Of a DNA stretch of 64,000 nt, positions 25,736 through 34,046 are shown piece by piece (within the stretch, counting starts at the first letter, position 1; each line of letters starts with the position of its first letter). The notes beneath the pieces are model-generated. The model had not been told where the DNA came from. It worked only from the letters and a program-made list of their open reading frames with translations, and made no database searches. The DNA comes from Brachybacterium halotolerans (GTDB taxonomy: Bacteria; Actinomycetota; Actinomycetes; Actinomycetales; Dermabacteraceae): assembly GCF_016623465.1 (NCBI RefSeq), contig NZ_JAEDAJ010000004.1:62001-126000 (forward strand). Direction: 5' to 3'. Position numbers and translations under genes: made by a program.

Positions 25736-26920
25736 TCAGGCGATCTCCTGCAGGGACGCATTGAACACGGCTCCGGAGGACTCCGAGAAGTAGAAGACGG
25801 ATCCGATCTGGTGGCCTTCTTCGGCGGCTGGGTCCCAGGAGACGCCGTCGGGCACCTCGAGCTCGTGTCCGACGCTCACGGCCTGAGGCCAGATGAGGAA
25901 TTGCCAGTACCCTTCGTCGGGAAGCGTGAAGCGGTCGTCCACGCCGAACCCGAGAGCTGTGCTCAAGCGGGGGCCGACTCGACTGTTCCCCGTGGTCGCG
26001 TTGGTCGGAATGGTGCGTGTGGTGCCGGTCCCGGTCGCATAGTTGCCGCCGTCCACCGATATCAGCTGCGGTGCTGTTCCGACGCCTTCATGGGTCCAGG
26101 TGCTGCCGGTGTCGGTGTTCCGGAACTGGTAGTACACCTCCGGACTGCGATTTCCACCGAGCGTGGCCAATCGTCGCGTTCCCGCAGCGACGACGAATTG
26201 GCTGTACAGCACGCTCCCCGTCGTCGTGAAGTTCGCCCACCCGCTCTGTTGGTTCGTCGACGCATATGCCGGGTCCGTGCGCGTGTCCCACGCATTGATA
26301 CCCAATGGTCTGCCGTCGCCGTCGGCGAGGGTCGGATCCATGGACTGCGCCGAGAGCGATGTCGTCGAAAAACCCGTAGAACCGGCCCACGCCAGTTGAA
26401 GGTCCCAGTCCCCGTATTGCGTGCCCGTTGCCCCGTACGGCATGTACGCGTCGCCCCGTACATGGCAAAAAACCCGCTCGGAGTAGGAGTCCAGGGGAAG
26501 GGTCGCGATCTCACCCCAGGCTTCACCGATGTTCGCGCGAATGTTCGCTGTCGCCGCACTCGCGCTGTATCTGGTGGAATTTCCGGTCGTGTTCGGCTGG
26601 TATCGCCAGCTGGTGGTCGTCGGTCGAATGCCGATCGGGACGTCGACGGAGTAGTCCATCCGGAACTCCGAGGGGGTCTCGGCGAGAGTGTTGGACCAGC
26701 CCAGGGCCGAGACAACCGGCTGCTCGCCAGGAGACAGAGCGAGGGCGGGCGACGAGAGGGCGACGACGCTGACCGGGGCCGTCCACACGGCCGCGCGCAG
26801 CAGGGACCTCCGCCTGTGACCACGGGTGCCCTGTGACGCCGCGCGACCGGCAGCGCGAGCGCCGTCGGGACCGTCTCCGGTCGAATCGGGGGCGACGGAT
26901 GGAGAGGGCTCACGGCTCAT
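25736..26920 (-). CDS. Secreted protein of unknown function with Tat-like signal
   Basis: Protein of 394 residues that I do not recognise. A long Ser/Asp/Gly-rich N-region is followed by RRRSLLRAAVWTAPVSVVAL and SSPALALS, which looks like an actinobacterial twin-arginine or Sec signal with cleavage after ALA. The mature part is rich in Thr, Ser, Tyr, Trp and Asn, is probably all-beta, and has a single cysteine (FCHVRGD), so no disulfide can form. Ribosome site GCGAGGA precedes the ATG at 26920. Codon use through the middle is clearly less GC-biased than in neighbours, which hints at acquisition by transfer. No operon partner. Confidence 0.7.
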   Translation of the reverse strand: MSREPSPSVAPDSTGDGPDGARAAGRAASQGTRGHRRRSLLRAAVWTAPVSVVALSSPALALSPGEQPVVSALGWSNTLAETPSEFRMDYSVDVPIGIRPTTTSWRYQPNTTGNSTRYSASAATANIRANIGEAWGEIATLPLDSYSERVFCHVRGDAYMPYGATGTQYGDWDLQLAWAGSTGFSTTSLSAQSMDPTLADGDGRPLGINAWDTRTDPAYASTNQQSGWANFTTTGSVLYSQFVVAAGTRRLATLGGNRSPEVYYQFRNTDTGSTWTHEGVGTAPQLISVDGGNYATGTGTTRTIPTNATTGNSRVGPRLSTALGFGVDDRFTLPDEGYWQFLIWPQAVSVGHELEVPDGVSWDPAAEEGHQIGSVFYFSESSGAVFNASLQEIA

Positions 26921-27395
26921 GACGGTCCTCGCAATATTCTCGGTGGATCACGGGGCGCTGGGTCGTCAATGCTCTGAGCTTCCTCGCCGGCCCAGCTGAG
27001 ATCCGCCGTGTGGATTCCTGCCTGAGCAGATTCAGTCCCCAGCATGCTGGGGTCGTGCAATCTGGTCAACCGCCACGGCGAAGCCGTCCGTTTTCTACGG
27101 AAACCCACTTGGCGTCGGCGGGAGACGTGCTGCTGGCGTGATGTCCCGATCCCTGTGGCGGCGCTTCGCCCGGGTATCCGTTCTCCGCGCTGAGGATCGA
27201 GAGCGTAGGTCTCCTCCCTGGTGAACTTCTCCCGATAGTGGTCCGGACGGACGTCTGCAGCTGTGGGTAAGTGCGCGCCCCGCCCGCGTCGGGCTTCCGC
27301 CACCCCCACCCCACGCGGAAGAACATCTGTTGGCCCCCGCTCCCCCGCGCCTCGCATCCTTATCGGGACGTTCCACCCGACAGAGAGGTCGCATC
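26921..27395. other. Intergenic region ahead of the PTS operon
   Basis: 475 bases with no supported gene. It holds a perfect 16-base palindrome (27037-27052) and a 5-base inverted repeat TCCGT-N5-ACGGA (27087-27101). The PTS operon promoter must lie here; I cannot place it with confidence. The PRD regulator at the far end of the operon is the expected activator. Confidence 0.45.
27037..27052. promoter_or_regulatory. 16-base perfect palindrome
   Basis: CCCCAGCATGCTGGGG is symmetrical over its full length. It may be an activator site for the PTS operon, or a hairpin ending the short leader of the divergent secreted-protein gene. Confidence 0.35.
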
Positions 27396-27857
27396 GTGCC
27401 GACATCGCTTCCCCAGCTGATCACCGAGGACCACGTGGTCCTCGGCGCATCGCCGGCGTCCTGGCAGGACGCGATCCGTGAGGCGGCGGCGCCGCTGCTG
27501 GCCTCCGGGGCGATCGGCGAGGGGTACGTGGAACGGATGATCGAGGTCGTCGACCGCTTCGGCCCGTACATCGTCCTGGCCCCGGGCGTCGCGCTCGCGC
27601 ACGCCCAGCCCGACGGTTCGGTCGCCCGCACGGCGATGAGCGCCCTCACCGTTCCCGGCGGGATCGCCTTCTCCCACGAGGAGAACGACCCCGTCCGCCT
27701 CGTGCTGTGCCTGGCCGCGGCCGATGCGACCTCGCACCTCGAGGCGCTCAAGGGCTTCGTGCAGATCATCCGCGACCCGTCGGCCGTCGACCGGCTCGTC
27801 GCGGCGCACTCCCCCGCGGACTTCCGCGGCGCTCTCACTCCCGCGCCCGTCGACTGA
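27396..27857 (+). CDS. PTS sugar transporter EIIA component (UlaC/mannitol type)
   Basis: Cytoplasmic phosphocarrier of 153 residues that passes phosphate from HPr to EIIB. The active histidine is His69 in LAPGVALAHAQP, and the supporting His114 is in ATSHLEAL. The GTG at 27396 is chosen because GAGAGG lies just ahead of it and the family N-terminus (LPQLITEDHVVLG) follows directly. It leads an operon with EIIB, EIIC, a helical-repeat protein, an aldolase, a P-loop protein and a PRD regulator. Confidence 0.92.
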   Translation: MPTSLPQLITEDHVVLGASPASWQDAIREAAAPLLASGAIGEGYVERMIEVVDRFGPYIVLAPGVALAHAQPDGSVARTAMSALTVPGGIAFSHEENDPVRLVLCLAAADATSHLEALKGFVQIIRDPSAVDRLVAAHSPADFRGALTPAPVD

Positions 27858-27919
27858 CCGGCGCCACCGACACCAGAACCCGCCCGACCCTCGGGCCCTT
27901 GCAAAGGAGCAGACCCACC

Positions 27920-28222
27920 ATGGCGAACACCCCCACGATCTATTTCATCTGCGGCGCAGGGCTGGGCAGCAGCCTCGCCTGCCAGATGGAGGCCGAGGAG
28001 GTCCTGGCCTCGCACAAGATCCGCGCGAAGACCGAGCACGAGTCCGTCTCCTCGGTCGGAGGCATCAAGACCGACGTGATCGTCTCGGCGGAGAGCTTCC
28101 GCCCGCAGATCGAGAAGTACGACATCGACCCGTCGATCACCCTCGTCTACCTGCACAACATCGTGGACAAGGACGAGATCACCCAGAAGCTGATCCCCGC
28201 GCTCGAGGGTCGTGAGGCCTGA
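27920..28222 (+). CDS. PTS sugar transporter EIIB component (UlaB type)
   Basis: Phosphocarrier of 100 residues with the phosphocysteine loop IYFICGAGLGSSLACQ (Cys11) as in the ascorbate/galactitol EIIB group. The rest alternates strands and helices as expected (VIVSAESFRPQIEKYD). Starts at 27920 after AAAGGAG. It receives phosphate from the EIIA encoded 62 bases upstream and donates it to the sugar in EIIC. Confidence 0.92.
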   Translation: MANTPTIYFICGAGLGSSLACQMEAEEVLASHKIRAKTEHESVSSVGGIKTDVIVSAESFRPQIEKYDIDPSITLVYLHNIVDKDEITQKLIPALEGREA

Positions 28223-28223
28223 G

Positions 28224-29513
28224 ATGGGCGTCCTCGACTGGATCATCTCCAACATCTTCACGCAGGCCGGGATCGTCATCGCCCTGATCGCGATGATCGG
28301 CCTGATCCTCCAGCGCAAGGACGTCGGCTCGATCGTCTCGGGCACCTTCAAGACGCTGCTGGGCTTCATGGTCCTCGCGGCCGGCTCCGCGGTGCTGGTC
28401 GCAACCCTCACCTACTTCGGCACACAGTTCGAGGCGGCATTCAACCTCACCGGCATCGTCCCGTCGATCGAGGCGGTCAACGGCTTCGCAACGAACGACC
28501 TCAAGCTGGGCGGGCCGATCGCGATCGCCTTCTTGGGCATCTTCATCGTGAACGTGCTGCTCGCCCGCTTCACGCCCTGGAAGTACATCTTCCTCACGGG
28601 TCAGGCGCTGCTGTGGATGGCGACGATGACCGTCGTGTTCGGCTCGGCCATGGGCCTTTCCGGAGTGTGGCTGATCATCGCCTGCAGCGTGGTCGGCGGC
28701 ATCTTCTGCGTGGCGATGCCCGCGATCGCCCAGCCCATCATCCGCAAGGTCACCGGGAACGACGCGATCGCCCTCGGGCACTTCTGCACCATCGGCTACA
28801 TGGTCGAGGCGGGCGTCGCCTACCTGGTGCGCGATCGCAGGCCCGACCGGAAGACCACGGAGGACCTCAAGCTCCCCCGGGCCTTCGAGTTCCTGCAGGA
28901 CACCTACATGTCCCTCGCGGTCGTGATGATCCCGCTGTTCCTGATCACGGCGCTGTTCGCGGGCCCGGCCGCCTCGGCCGACGCCGCCGGGGACACGAAC
29001 TTCCTGGTGTACGCGTTCCTGCAGGCCATGCAGTTCGTGGTGGGCGTGTACGTGCTGATGGCCGGCGTGCGCCTGCTGCTCGGCGAGATCGTCCCCGCCT
29101 TCCGCGGCATCTCGATGAAGCTCGTGCCGAACTCGAAGCCGGCGCTCGACGCGCCGGTGCTGTTCCCCTACGCACCGAACGCCGTGATCATCGGCTTCCT
29201 CACCACCACGATCGGCACCGTCATCGCGATGTTCGTGCTCCCGCTCGCGGGCTTCGCCGTGATCGTCCCCGGCATGCTCACGAACTTCTTCGCGGGCGGC
29301 ACCGCGGGCATCTTCGGCAACGCCGTGGGCGGCCGTCGCGGCGCGATCATCGGCGGCCTGGTGCACGGATTCTTCATCACGCTGCTGCCAGCGCTGCTGG
29401 TGGGCACGTTCCAGACCCTCGGCTTCCCGAGCCTCTCGGCGACCGACGCCGACACCATCGTCGCCGCCCTGCTGTTCGCCTGGGTCATCGGCCCGATCAT
29501 CAAGGCCTTCTGA
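28224..29513 (+). CDS. PTS sugar transporter EIIC component (UlaA/SgaT type)
   Basis: Membrane channel component of 429 residues with about 11 hydrophobic segments. It resembles the UlaA superfamily in FTQAGIVIALIAMIGLILQR, GHFCTIGYMVEAGVAYLVRD and FFAGGTAGIFGNAVGGRRGA. I use the ATG at 28224, which has GAGG at the right distance; a GTG 12 bases upstream is possible. The group carries ascorbate in enteric bacteria, but the UlaD/E/F enzymes are absent here, so the substrate is likely another sugar or sugar acid. Confidence 0.92.
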   Translation: MGVLDWIISNIFTQAGIVIALIAMIGLILQRKDVGSIVSGTFKTLLGFMVLAAGSAVLVATLTYFGTQFEAAFNLTGIVPSIEAVNGFATNDLKLGGPIAIAFLGIFIVNVLLARFTPWKYIFLTGQALLWMATMTVVFGSAMGLSGVWLIIACSVVGGIFCVAMPAIAQPIIRKVTGNDAIALGHFCTIGYMVEAGVAYLVRDRRPDRKTTEDLKLPRAFEFLQDTYMSLAVVMIPLFLITALFAGPAASADAAGDTNFLVYAFLQAMQFVVGVYVLMAGVRLLLGEIVPAFRGISMKLVPNSKPALDAPVLFPYAPNAVIIGFLTTTIGTVIAMFVLPLAGFAVIVPGMLTNFFAGGTAGIFGNAVGGRRGAIIGGLVHGFFITLLPALLVGTFQTLGFPSLSATDADTIVAALLFAWVIGPIIKAF

Positions 29514-29596
29514 GGCCGACGTCCGGGCCTTCGACCCCCGCGACCCGACACATCCACCGCACGACACCCGCACCCCTCTGAGAGACAGGAGACGCC

Positions 29597-30082
29597 ATGG
29601 GATTCTTCGACCGCCTGCTGGGCACGCGCCCCGGCTCGAGCACCGATCAAGCCGCCGACGGGGGCTCGGCGCGCACCACTGCCGACGATGCCGGCGCCCC
29701 CGCATCCGAGCTCACCGACGCCGAGCGTGAGCAGACCACCGCGCGCATCGCCGAGATCGACGCCGAGCTCGCCTCTGCGCCGGCCCCGTCGACCTCATCG
29801 AGCCCGTCGAGCCCGTCCGCATCGGACCCGGCCGACCTTCACGAGGAGCTCGGCACCCTGCACGAGCGCCTCGGGGACACGGGCGCCGCGATCGCCTCGT
29901 TCGAGGCGTCGCTCGAGGCCAGGCCCCGCTACGGCGCCTCGTACAACCGCCTCATGGACCTGTACAACACGCGCCGCGCGCAGGCCGCCTCGGCAGGCGA
30001 CGGCGCCGCGATCAACCAGTGGATGTCGAAGATCGACGCGCTGCTGGCCACCTCCAAGCGCATCATGCGCGAGAACTACTGA
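29597..30082 (+). CDS. Small tetratricopeptide-like protein of the PTS operon
   Basis: Soluble protein of 161 residues, function unknown. After GFFDRLLG and a disordered Ser/Pro/Ala-rich region (residues 12-80) comes a helical pair LHEELGTLHERLGDTGAAIA and SFEASLEARPRYGASYNRLM, a single TPR-like unit, then a final helix ending KRIMRENY. It sits between the EIIC and aldolase genes on the same strand, so I infer a scaffolding or regulatory role specific to this sugar pathway. Confidence 0.7.
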   Translation: MGFFDRLLGTRPGSSTDQAADGGSARTTADDAGAPASELTDAEREQTTARIAEIDAELASAPAPSTSSSPSSPSASDPADLHEELGTLHERLGDTGAAIASFEASLEARPRYGASYNRLMDLYNTRRAQAASAGDGAAINQWMSKIDALLATSKRIMRENY

Positions 30083-30098
30083 GACCCAGGGAGCACCC

Positions 30099-30944
30099 GT
30101 GTACGTCACCCTCAGCGAAGTCCTGAACGAGGCCGAGCGCATCGGCTCGACCGTCGGCGCCTTCAACGCCCACAACCTCGAGATGATCCCGCCGATGATC
30201 CTGGCCGCGCGCGATGCCGGTAGCCCGATCATCATCCAGACCTCCGTCGGCACCGCCCGCTACATCGGCATGGAGAACCTGGTGGCCCTGTGCCGCGGCA
30301 TGGCCGAGCGCGAGCCGGTCGACGTGGTGCTTCACCTGGACCATTCGACGAAGCTCGAGGACATCCGCGACGCGATCGACGCCGGGTACAGCTCGGTCAT
30401 GTTCGACGGCTCGTCCCTGCCGTTCGCGGAGAACGTGCTGAAGACCCGCCGCGTCGTCGAGTTCGCCCGCGAGCGCGGTGTCAGCGTCGAGGGCGAGATC
30501 GGCACCATCGGCGGCACCGAGGACGGCATCTCCGTCGCCGAGGGCGCGCTCACCTCCCCCGAGGAGGCGCGCGCCTTCCACGAGGCGACCGGTGTGGGCG
30601 CCCTCGCCGTCTCCATCGGCACCCACCACGGCTCGTACAAGGGGAAGACCCAGATCGACGTGGGGCTCGTCGAGCGGATCCACGCCGCGGTCGACGTCCC
30701 GCTCGTGGTGCACGGCGGGACCGGGGTCGATGAGGCCGACTACGACGCGCTGCGCCGCGCGGGCGTGCGCAAGTTCAACATCGGCACCGAGCTCATCGTC
30801 GGCTGGACCCGCGCCGCGAAGGAGACCTTCGGGGCGACCGAGGTCAACGCGTCCCTGCGCAACAACATCGTCCCCGCGAACGACGCGGTCGCCGGCATCG
30901 TCCGTCACAAGATCGGATGCCTGCTGCCCGCCCGGATCTCGTGA
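30099..30944 (+). CDS. Class II fructose/tagatose-bisphosphate aldolase family protein
   Basis: Zinc-dependent aldolase of 281 residues. Zinc ligands are His82 (VLHLDHS, with catalytic Asp81), His176/177 (SIGTHHGSYKG) and His205 (LVVHGGTGV); phosphate-binding glycines are in the last motif. It cleaves a ketose (bis)phosphate to triose phosphates. The start is a GTG at 30099 with GGGAG upstream. In this operon it is probably the enzyme that splits the PTS product after a second phosphorylation. Confidence 0.92.
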   Translation: MYVTLSEVLNEAERIGSTVGAFNAHNLEMIPPMILAARDAGSPIIIQTSVGTARYIGMENLVALCRGMAEREPVDVVLHLDHSTKLEDIRDAIDAGYSSVMFDGSSLPFAENVLKTRRVVEFARERGVSVEGEIGTIGGTEDGISVAEGALTSPEEARAFHEATGVGALAVSIGTHHGSYKGKTQIDVGLVERIHAAVDVPLVVHGGTGVDEADYDALRRAGVRKFNIGTELIVGWTRAAKETFGATEVNASLRNNIVPANDAVAGIVRHKIGCLLPARIS

Positions 30945-31780
30945 GCGGGGCGGGTCGGGTGGCAGGCGAAGGTGCGGCCGACGGGGCGCGTGCCGCCGGT
31001 GCGGGCTCGGCCGACGCCGACTCGTCGGCCGACGATCGCCTCCTGCTGCTGATCGCCGGCTACCCGGGCACGGGCAAGAGCCGCATCGCCGAACTCGTGC
31101 AGGAGCACCTGGGGCCGTTCCGTAGCGTCTCGATCGATGATCTCAAGGAGCAGCTGTACGACCAGGAGGGCTTCGCCGACGCGGATGCGAAGGGCCACCT
31201 GGATCGCGCCGCGCTCGAGCTGTTCTTCGCCCGCGTGCACGCGGCCATGGCGAATGGCGTGCGCGTGCTCGCCGAGTACCCCTTCAGTGACAAGCAGAAG
31301 GAGGTGCTCGCCGCGACCTGCCGGCGCTATGGATACCGGGCGGTGACGGTGCGGCTGGTCGCGGACTTCGAGGTGCTCTTCGAGCGCCAGCGCCGCCGCG
31401 ACCAGGATCCGACCCGCCACCTGGGACACCTCGTCGATGCCTACGAGCCCGGCGATACGCTGGCTGATCGCCGTGCGGCTCCGCAGCTGCTCAGCGTCGA
31501 GGTGTTCCTGGGTCGCTATCTGCACCGCGGCTACGGGGAGTTCGCGCTCGGCGACCTCGTCGAGATCGACACCACCGACTTCGCGCAGGTCGACGACGCC
31601 GACGTGCTCGCCCGGATCGGTGCAGTGGTCCGGCGAGTCGGCGGGGATGGCGGGGAGCCCGCGACCGGTGCGACCACCGCAACCGACGCGACCGGCCCGA
31701 CCGACGGAGCCGACAGCCAGAACGCACCATCGCAGAACGGGACCCGCACCACGTCGGAGAGGACGGACCACACGCCATGA
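30941..31780 (+). CDS. P-loop kinase-like protein of the PTS/aldolase operon
   Basis: P-loop NTPase of 279 residues with Walker A GYPGTGKS preceded by a strand (LLLLIAG), a candidate Walker B/substrate region VSIDDLKEQLYDQEGF, and LAEYPFSDKQKEVLAATCRR later. ERQRRRDQDPTRHLGH looks like an arginine-rich lid. These traits suggest a small-molecule kinase of the zeta-toxin/AAA_33 group. The start is uncertain: I use the GTG at 30941 overlapping the aldolase stop (GTGA); an ATG at 30917 would overlap by 28 bases. The C-terminal 45 residues are Thr/Gly/Asp-rich and probably disordered. It may phosphorylate the sugar phosphate before aldol cleavage; that is inference from context. Confidence 0.75.
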   Translation: MSGAGRVAGEGAADGARAAGAGSADADSSADDRLLLLIAGYPGTGKSRIAELVQEHLGPFRSVSIDDLKEQLYDQEGFADADAKGHLDRAALELFFARVHAAMANGVRVLAEYPFSDKQKEVLAATCRRYGYRAVTVRLVADFEVLFERQRRRDQDPTRHLGHLVDAYEPGDTLADRRAAPQLLSVEVFLGRYLHRGYGEFALGDLVEIDTTDFAQVDDADVLARIGAVVRRVGGDGGEPATGATTATDATGPTDGADSQNAPSQNGTRTTSERTDHTP

Positions 31781-33873
31781 CCCCGTCCCGCACCGTCGAC
31801 TCTGCACCCGCGCCCACCCGTCGCGAGCCCTGGGAGGCCACGCGCCAGCGTCTGCTGGGCGCGCTGGTCGAGGCGGGACCGGGCGCGGTCTCCTCCGAGG
31901 ACCTGTCCCGGCGTCTCGGCGTCTCCACCCGCAGCATCCGCACGTACGTCTCCCGGTTGAACGGCGAGCACGAGACGGAGGTCGTCTCCTCCTCCCGCGC
32001 CGGCTACACCCTGGACCACGCCCGTCTCGCCTCAGCCGGCGCCGGCACTGAGCGGCCCGATCCGGGCCGGCGCGTGCTGAGCCCCGGCGAGCGGCTCTCC
32101 GCGCTGCTGCGCTCGATCGTCACGGCGGACGACGGCGCCGACGTCTTCGAGCTCGCCGAAGACCTCCGCGTCAGCGACTCCACCCTCGAGGCCGACCTCA
32201 CCAAGGGCCGCGCGCTGCTCGCCATCCACCATCTGCGCCTGGAGCGCAGCGGCCCGCGCGTGCGGATCGTCGGACCCGAGCTCGCAAAGCGGCGCCTGGT
32301 CCGCCAGATCATGACCGACGCGGCCCGCTCGCGCACCCAGTTCGTCTCCGTGCGCGAGCTCGCGATCGAGTCCGCAGAGCCGTCGCTCATGGGGTTCCGC
32401 GAGGGCCTCACCCGGATCCTCCGCGACCTGGGGCTGCTCGCGACCGAGAACAATCAGCACGCGATCCTTGCGCACGTCGCCGTGATGGTGGGGCGCATCC
32501 GCCAGGGCCACCAGTTCGACCCGCCCGACGCCGCGAGCACCGGCGATGACCTGCGCCGCGATGCCGCCCGTCGCATCGCCGAACTCATCGAGACCACCTT
32601 CGAGCTGCGCCTGCCCGCCGGCGAGGAGGACTACCTGGTGGGGCTGCTGGATGAGAACACGACCCCGGAGGATCTCTCGCTCGTGGTCGCCGGGCGCCTC
32701 GCCCCGCGCGAGCGGATCTCGGGCGTTCGGGCCGGCGGGTCCGGTGCGGTCGGCGCGCCCGACGCTGCCGACGGGCCCGACGCGGCCGGCTGGTCTGATG
32801 GGGCCGGCGACGAGGTCGACTTCGTGGCCGTGGTGCGGCGGATCGTCGCGCAGGTGGGCGAGAACTACCTGATCGATCTGGACAACGAGCGCTTCATCGC
32901 GTTCCTCAGCCTCCACGCCCGGAACCTGGTGCGTCGGGCCCGTAGGCGTCAGAGCGCGCACATCCCCGGCGGACAGTCGATCAAGGACACGCATCCGCTG
33001 ATCTACGAGGTGGGGATCTTCATCGCACGTCGGCTCGAGCTGGCGCTCGGCGTGGAGATCCGGGCCGACGAGATCGGCCTGATCTCCTTCCACGTCGGCG
33101 CACACTTCCAGAGCGTCTATGCGCGCGAGCGCCTGGTGCGGATCGCGATGATCTCGCCGACGTACCTCGACCTGCAGGACTCCGCGCGCAGCCTTCTGCA
33201 GTCGGCGATCGCCGGGGTCGGTGAGATCGAGACCATCGCCTTCGACGAGGCCGAGATCGCGACCGGCCCCTCGGCGCCCGACCTCATCGTCTCGACCGTG
33301 CCCCTGCAGGGCCTGCAGCGGGAGCTCGCCTCCCCCGTGCTGCACCTGAGCGCCCTGCCAGGAGCGCAGGACCTCGAGCAGGTGCGCCGGAGCGTCCTCG
33401 AGATCGCGGCGGAGAAGCGGCGCAGCCGCGTCGGCGCCTCACTCGTGAACCTCATCGAACCGCAGCTGTTCCTGGGCCTCGAGGCCACGACCCGCGAGGA
33501 CACGATCGCGCAGATGTGCGCGGCCCTCGGCGAGGCGGGGATGGTCGAGCCTGGCTTCCACCGAGGCGTGCTGGAGCGCGAGGAGATGTCCTCGACGTCG
33601 CTGGGCACGGGCGTCGCGATCCCTCACTCGATGGTGATCGACGCCCACACCTCCTCGATCGCCGTCTACGTGCCAAAGAAGCCCATCGTGTGGGGTGAGG
33701 ACGAGGTCTCGATCGTCGCGATGATGGCCTTCAGCAAGGACAGCCGTGAGGAGTTCGGCGAGCTCTTCGAGGCACTGATCCGGGTGCTGTCCAAGCGGGA
33801 GAACGTGGAGAGGCTGGCTGGGCGTGCGGGGACGTACGAGGAGTTCATCCGGGGGTTGTTGGAGGTGATTTGA
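31777..33873 (+). CDS. PRD-containing transcriptional regulator with EIIA domain (MtlR/LicR type)
   Basis: PTS-controlled activator of 698 residues; ATGA-coupled to the P-loop gene. Domains in order: two winged helices (about 20-80 and 100-165), PRD1 (about 195-300), PRD2 (about 345-450, with VRRIVAQVGENYLIDLDNER and HPLIYEVGIFIARRL), an EIIB-like domain (about 455-520) and a C-terminal EIIA_2 domain with His617 in GTGVAIPHSM. The EIIB-like domain has MISPTYLD where a phosphocysteine loop would be, so Cys-phosphorylation seems lost. A 40-residue Gly/Ala/Asp-rich insert lies between the PRDs (about 308-345). It should activate this operon when the sugar is being transported. Confidence 0.92.
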   Translation: MTPSRTVDSAPAPTRREPWEATRQRLLGALVEAGPGAVSSEDLSRRLGVSTRSIRTYVSRLNGEHETEVVSSSRAGYTLDHARLASAGAGTERPDPGRRVLSPGERLSALLRSIVTADDGADVFELAEDLRVSDSTLEADLTKGRALLAIHHLRLERSGPRVRIVGPELAKRRLVRQIMTDAARSRTQFVSVRELAIESAEPSLMGFREGLTRILRDLGLLATENNQHAILAHVAVMVGRIRQGHQFDPPDAASTGDDLRRDAARRIAELIETTFELRLPAGEEDYLVGLLDENTTPEDLSLVVAGRLAPRERISGVRAGGSGAVGAPDAADGPDAAGWSDGAGDEVDFVAVVRRIVAQVGENYLIDLDNERFIAFLSLHARNLVRRARRRQSAHIPGGQSIKDTHPLIYEVGIFIARRLELALGVEIRADEIGLISFHVGAHFQSVYARERLVRIAMISPTYLDLQDSARSLLQSAIAGVGEIETIAFDEAEIATGPSAPDLIVSTVPLQGLQRELASPVLHLSALPGAQDLEQVRRSVLEIAAEKRRSRVGASLVNLIEPQLFLGLEATTREDTIAQMCAALGEAGMVEPGFHRGVLEREEMSSTSLGTGVAIPHSMVIDAHTSSIAVYVPKKPIVWGEDEVSIVAMMAFSKDSREEFGELFEALIRVLSKRENVERLAGRAGTYEEFIRGLLEVI

Positions 33874-33882
33874 TCGCACCGC

Positions 33883-33908
33883 GCAGTAAGCATTTTTTAT
33901 CTTACCGC
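33883..33908. terminator. Hairpin after the PRD regulator gene
   Basis: GCAGTAAG (33883-33890) and CTTACCGC (33901-33908) pair over 7 of 8 bases with an AT-rich loop that contains the T-run. This is not a canonical terminator because the T-run is in the loop, but it lies just 10 bases after the stop codon. GC content drops sharply from here on. Confidence 0.35.
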
Positions 33909-34046
33909 ACCAATTCTCTAAGGCCATCTAAAGTATCAACAATCCCAATCAAGCCAATCACCTAGCGCGACCGCAATACTCCCGAGAAGCGCCCTGAAGG
34001 CAAGAAGCAATCAGGGTGATCAACTCTAAAGAGAACCAGTGTCTAC

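Noticed and set aside
26917-27405. A 162-codon minus-strand gene between the secreted protein and the PTS operon
   Set aside because: No motif, no ribosome site, and it would overlap the EIIA start; the region reads better as promoter DNA.
32032-33345. 437-codon open frame antisense to the PRD regulator
   Set aside because: The plus-strand protein has complete PRD and EIIA domains; the antisense product matches nothing.
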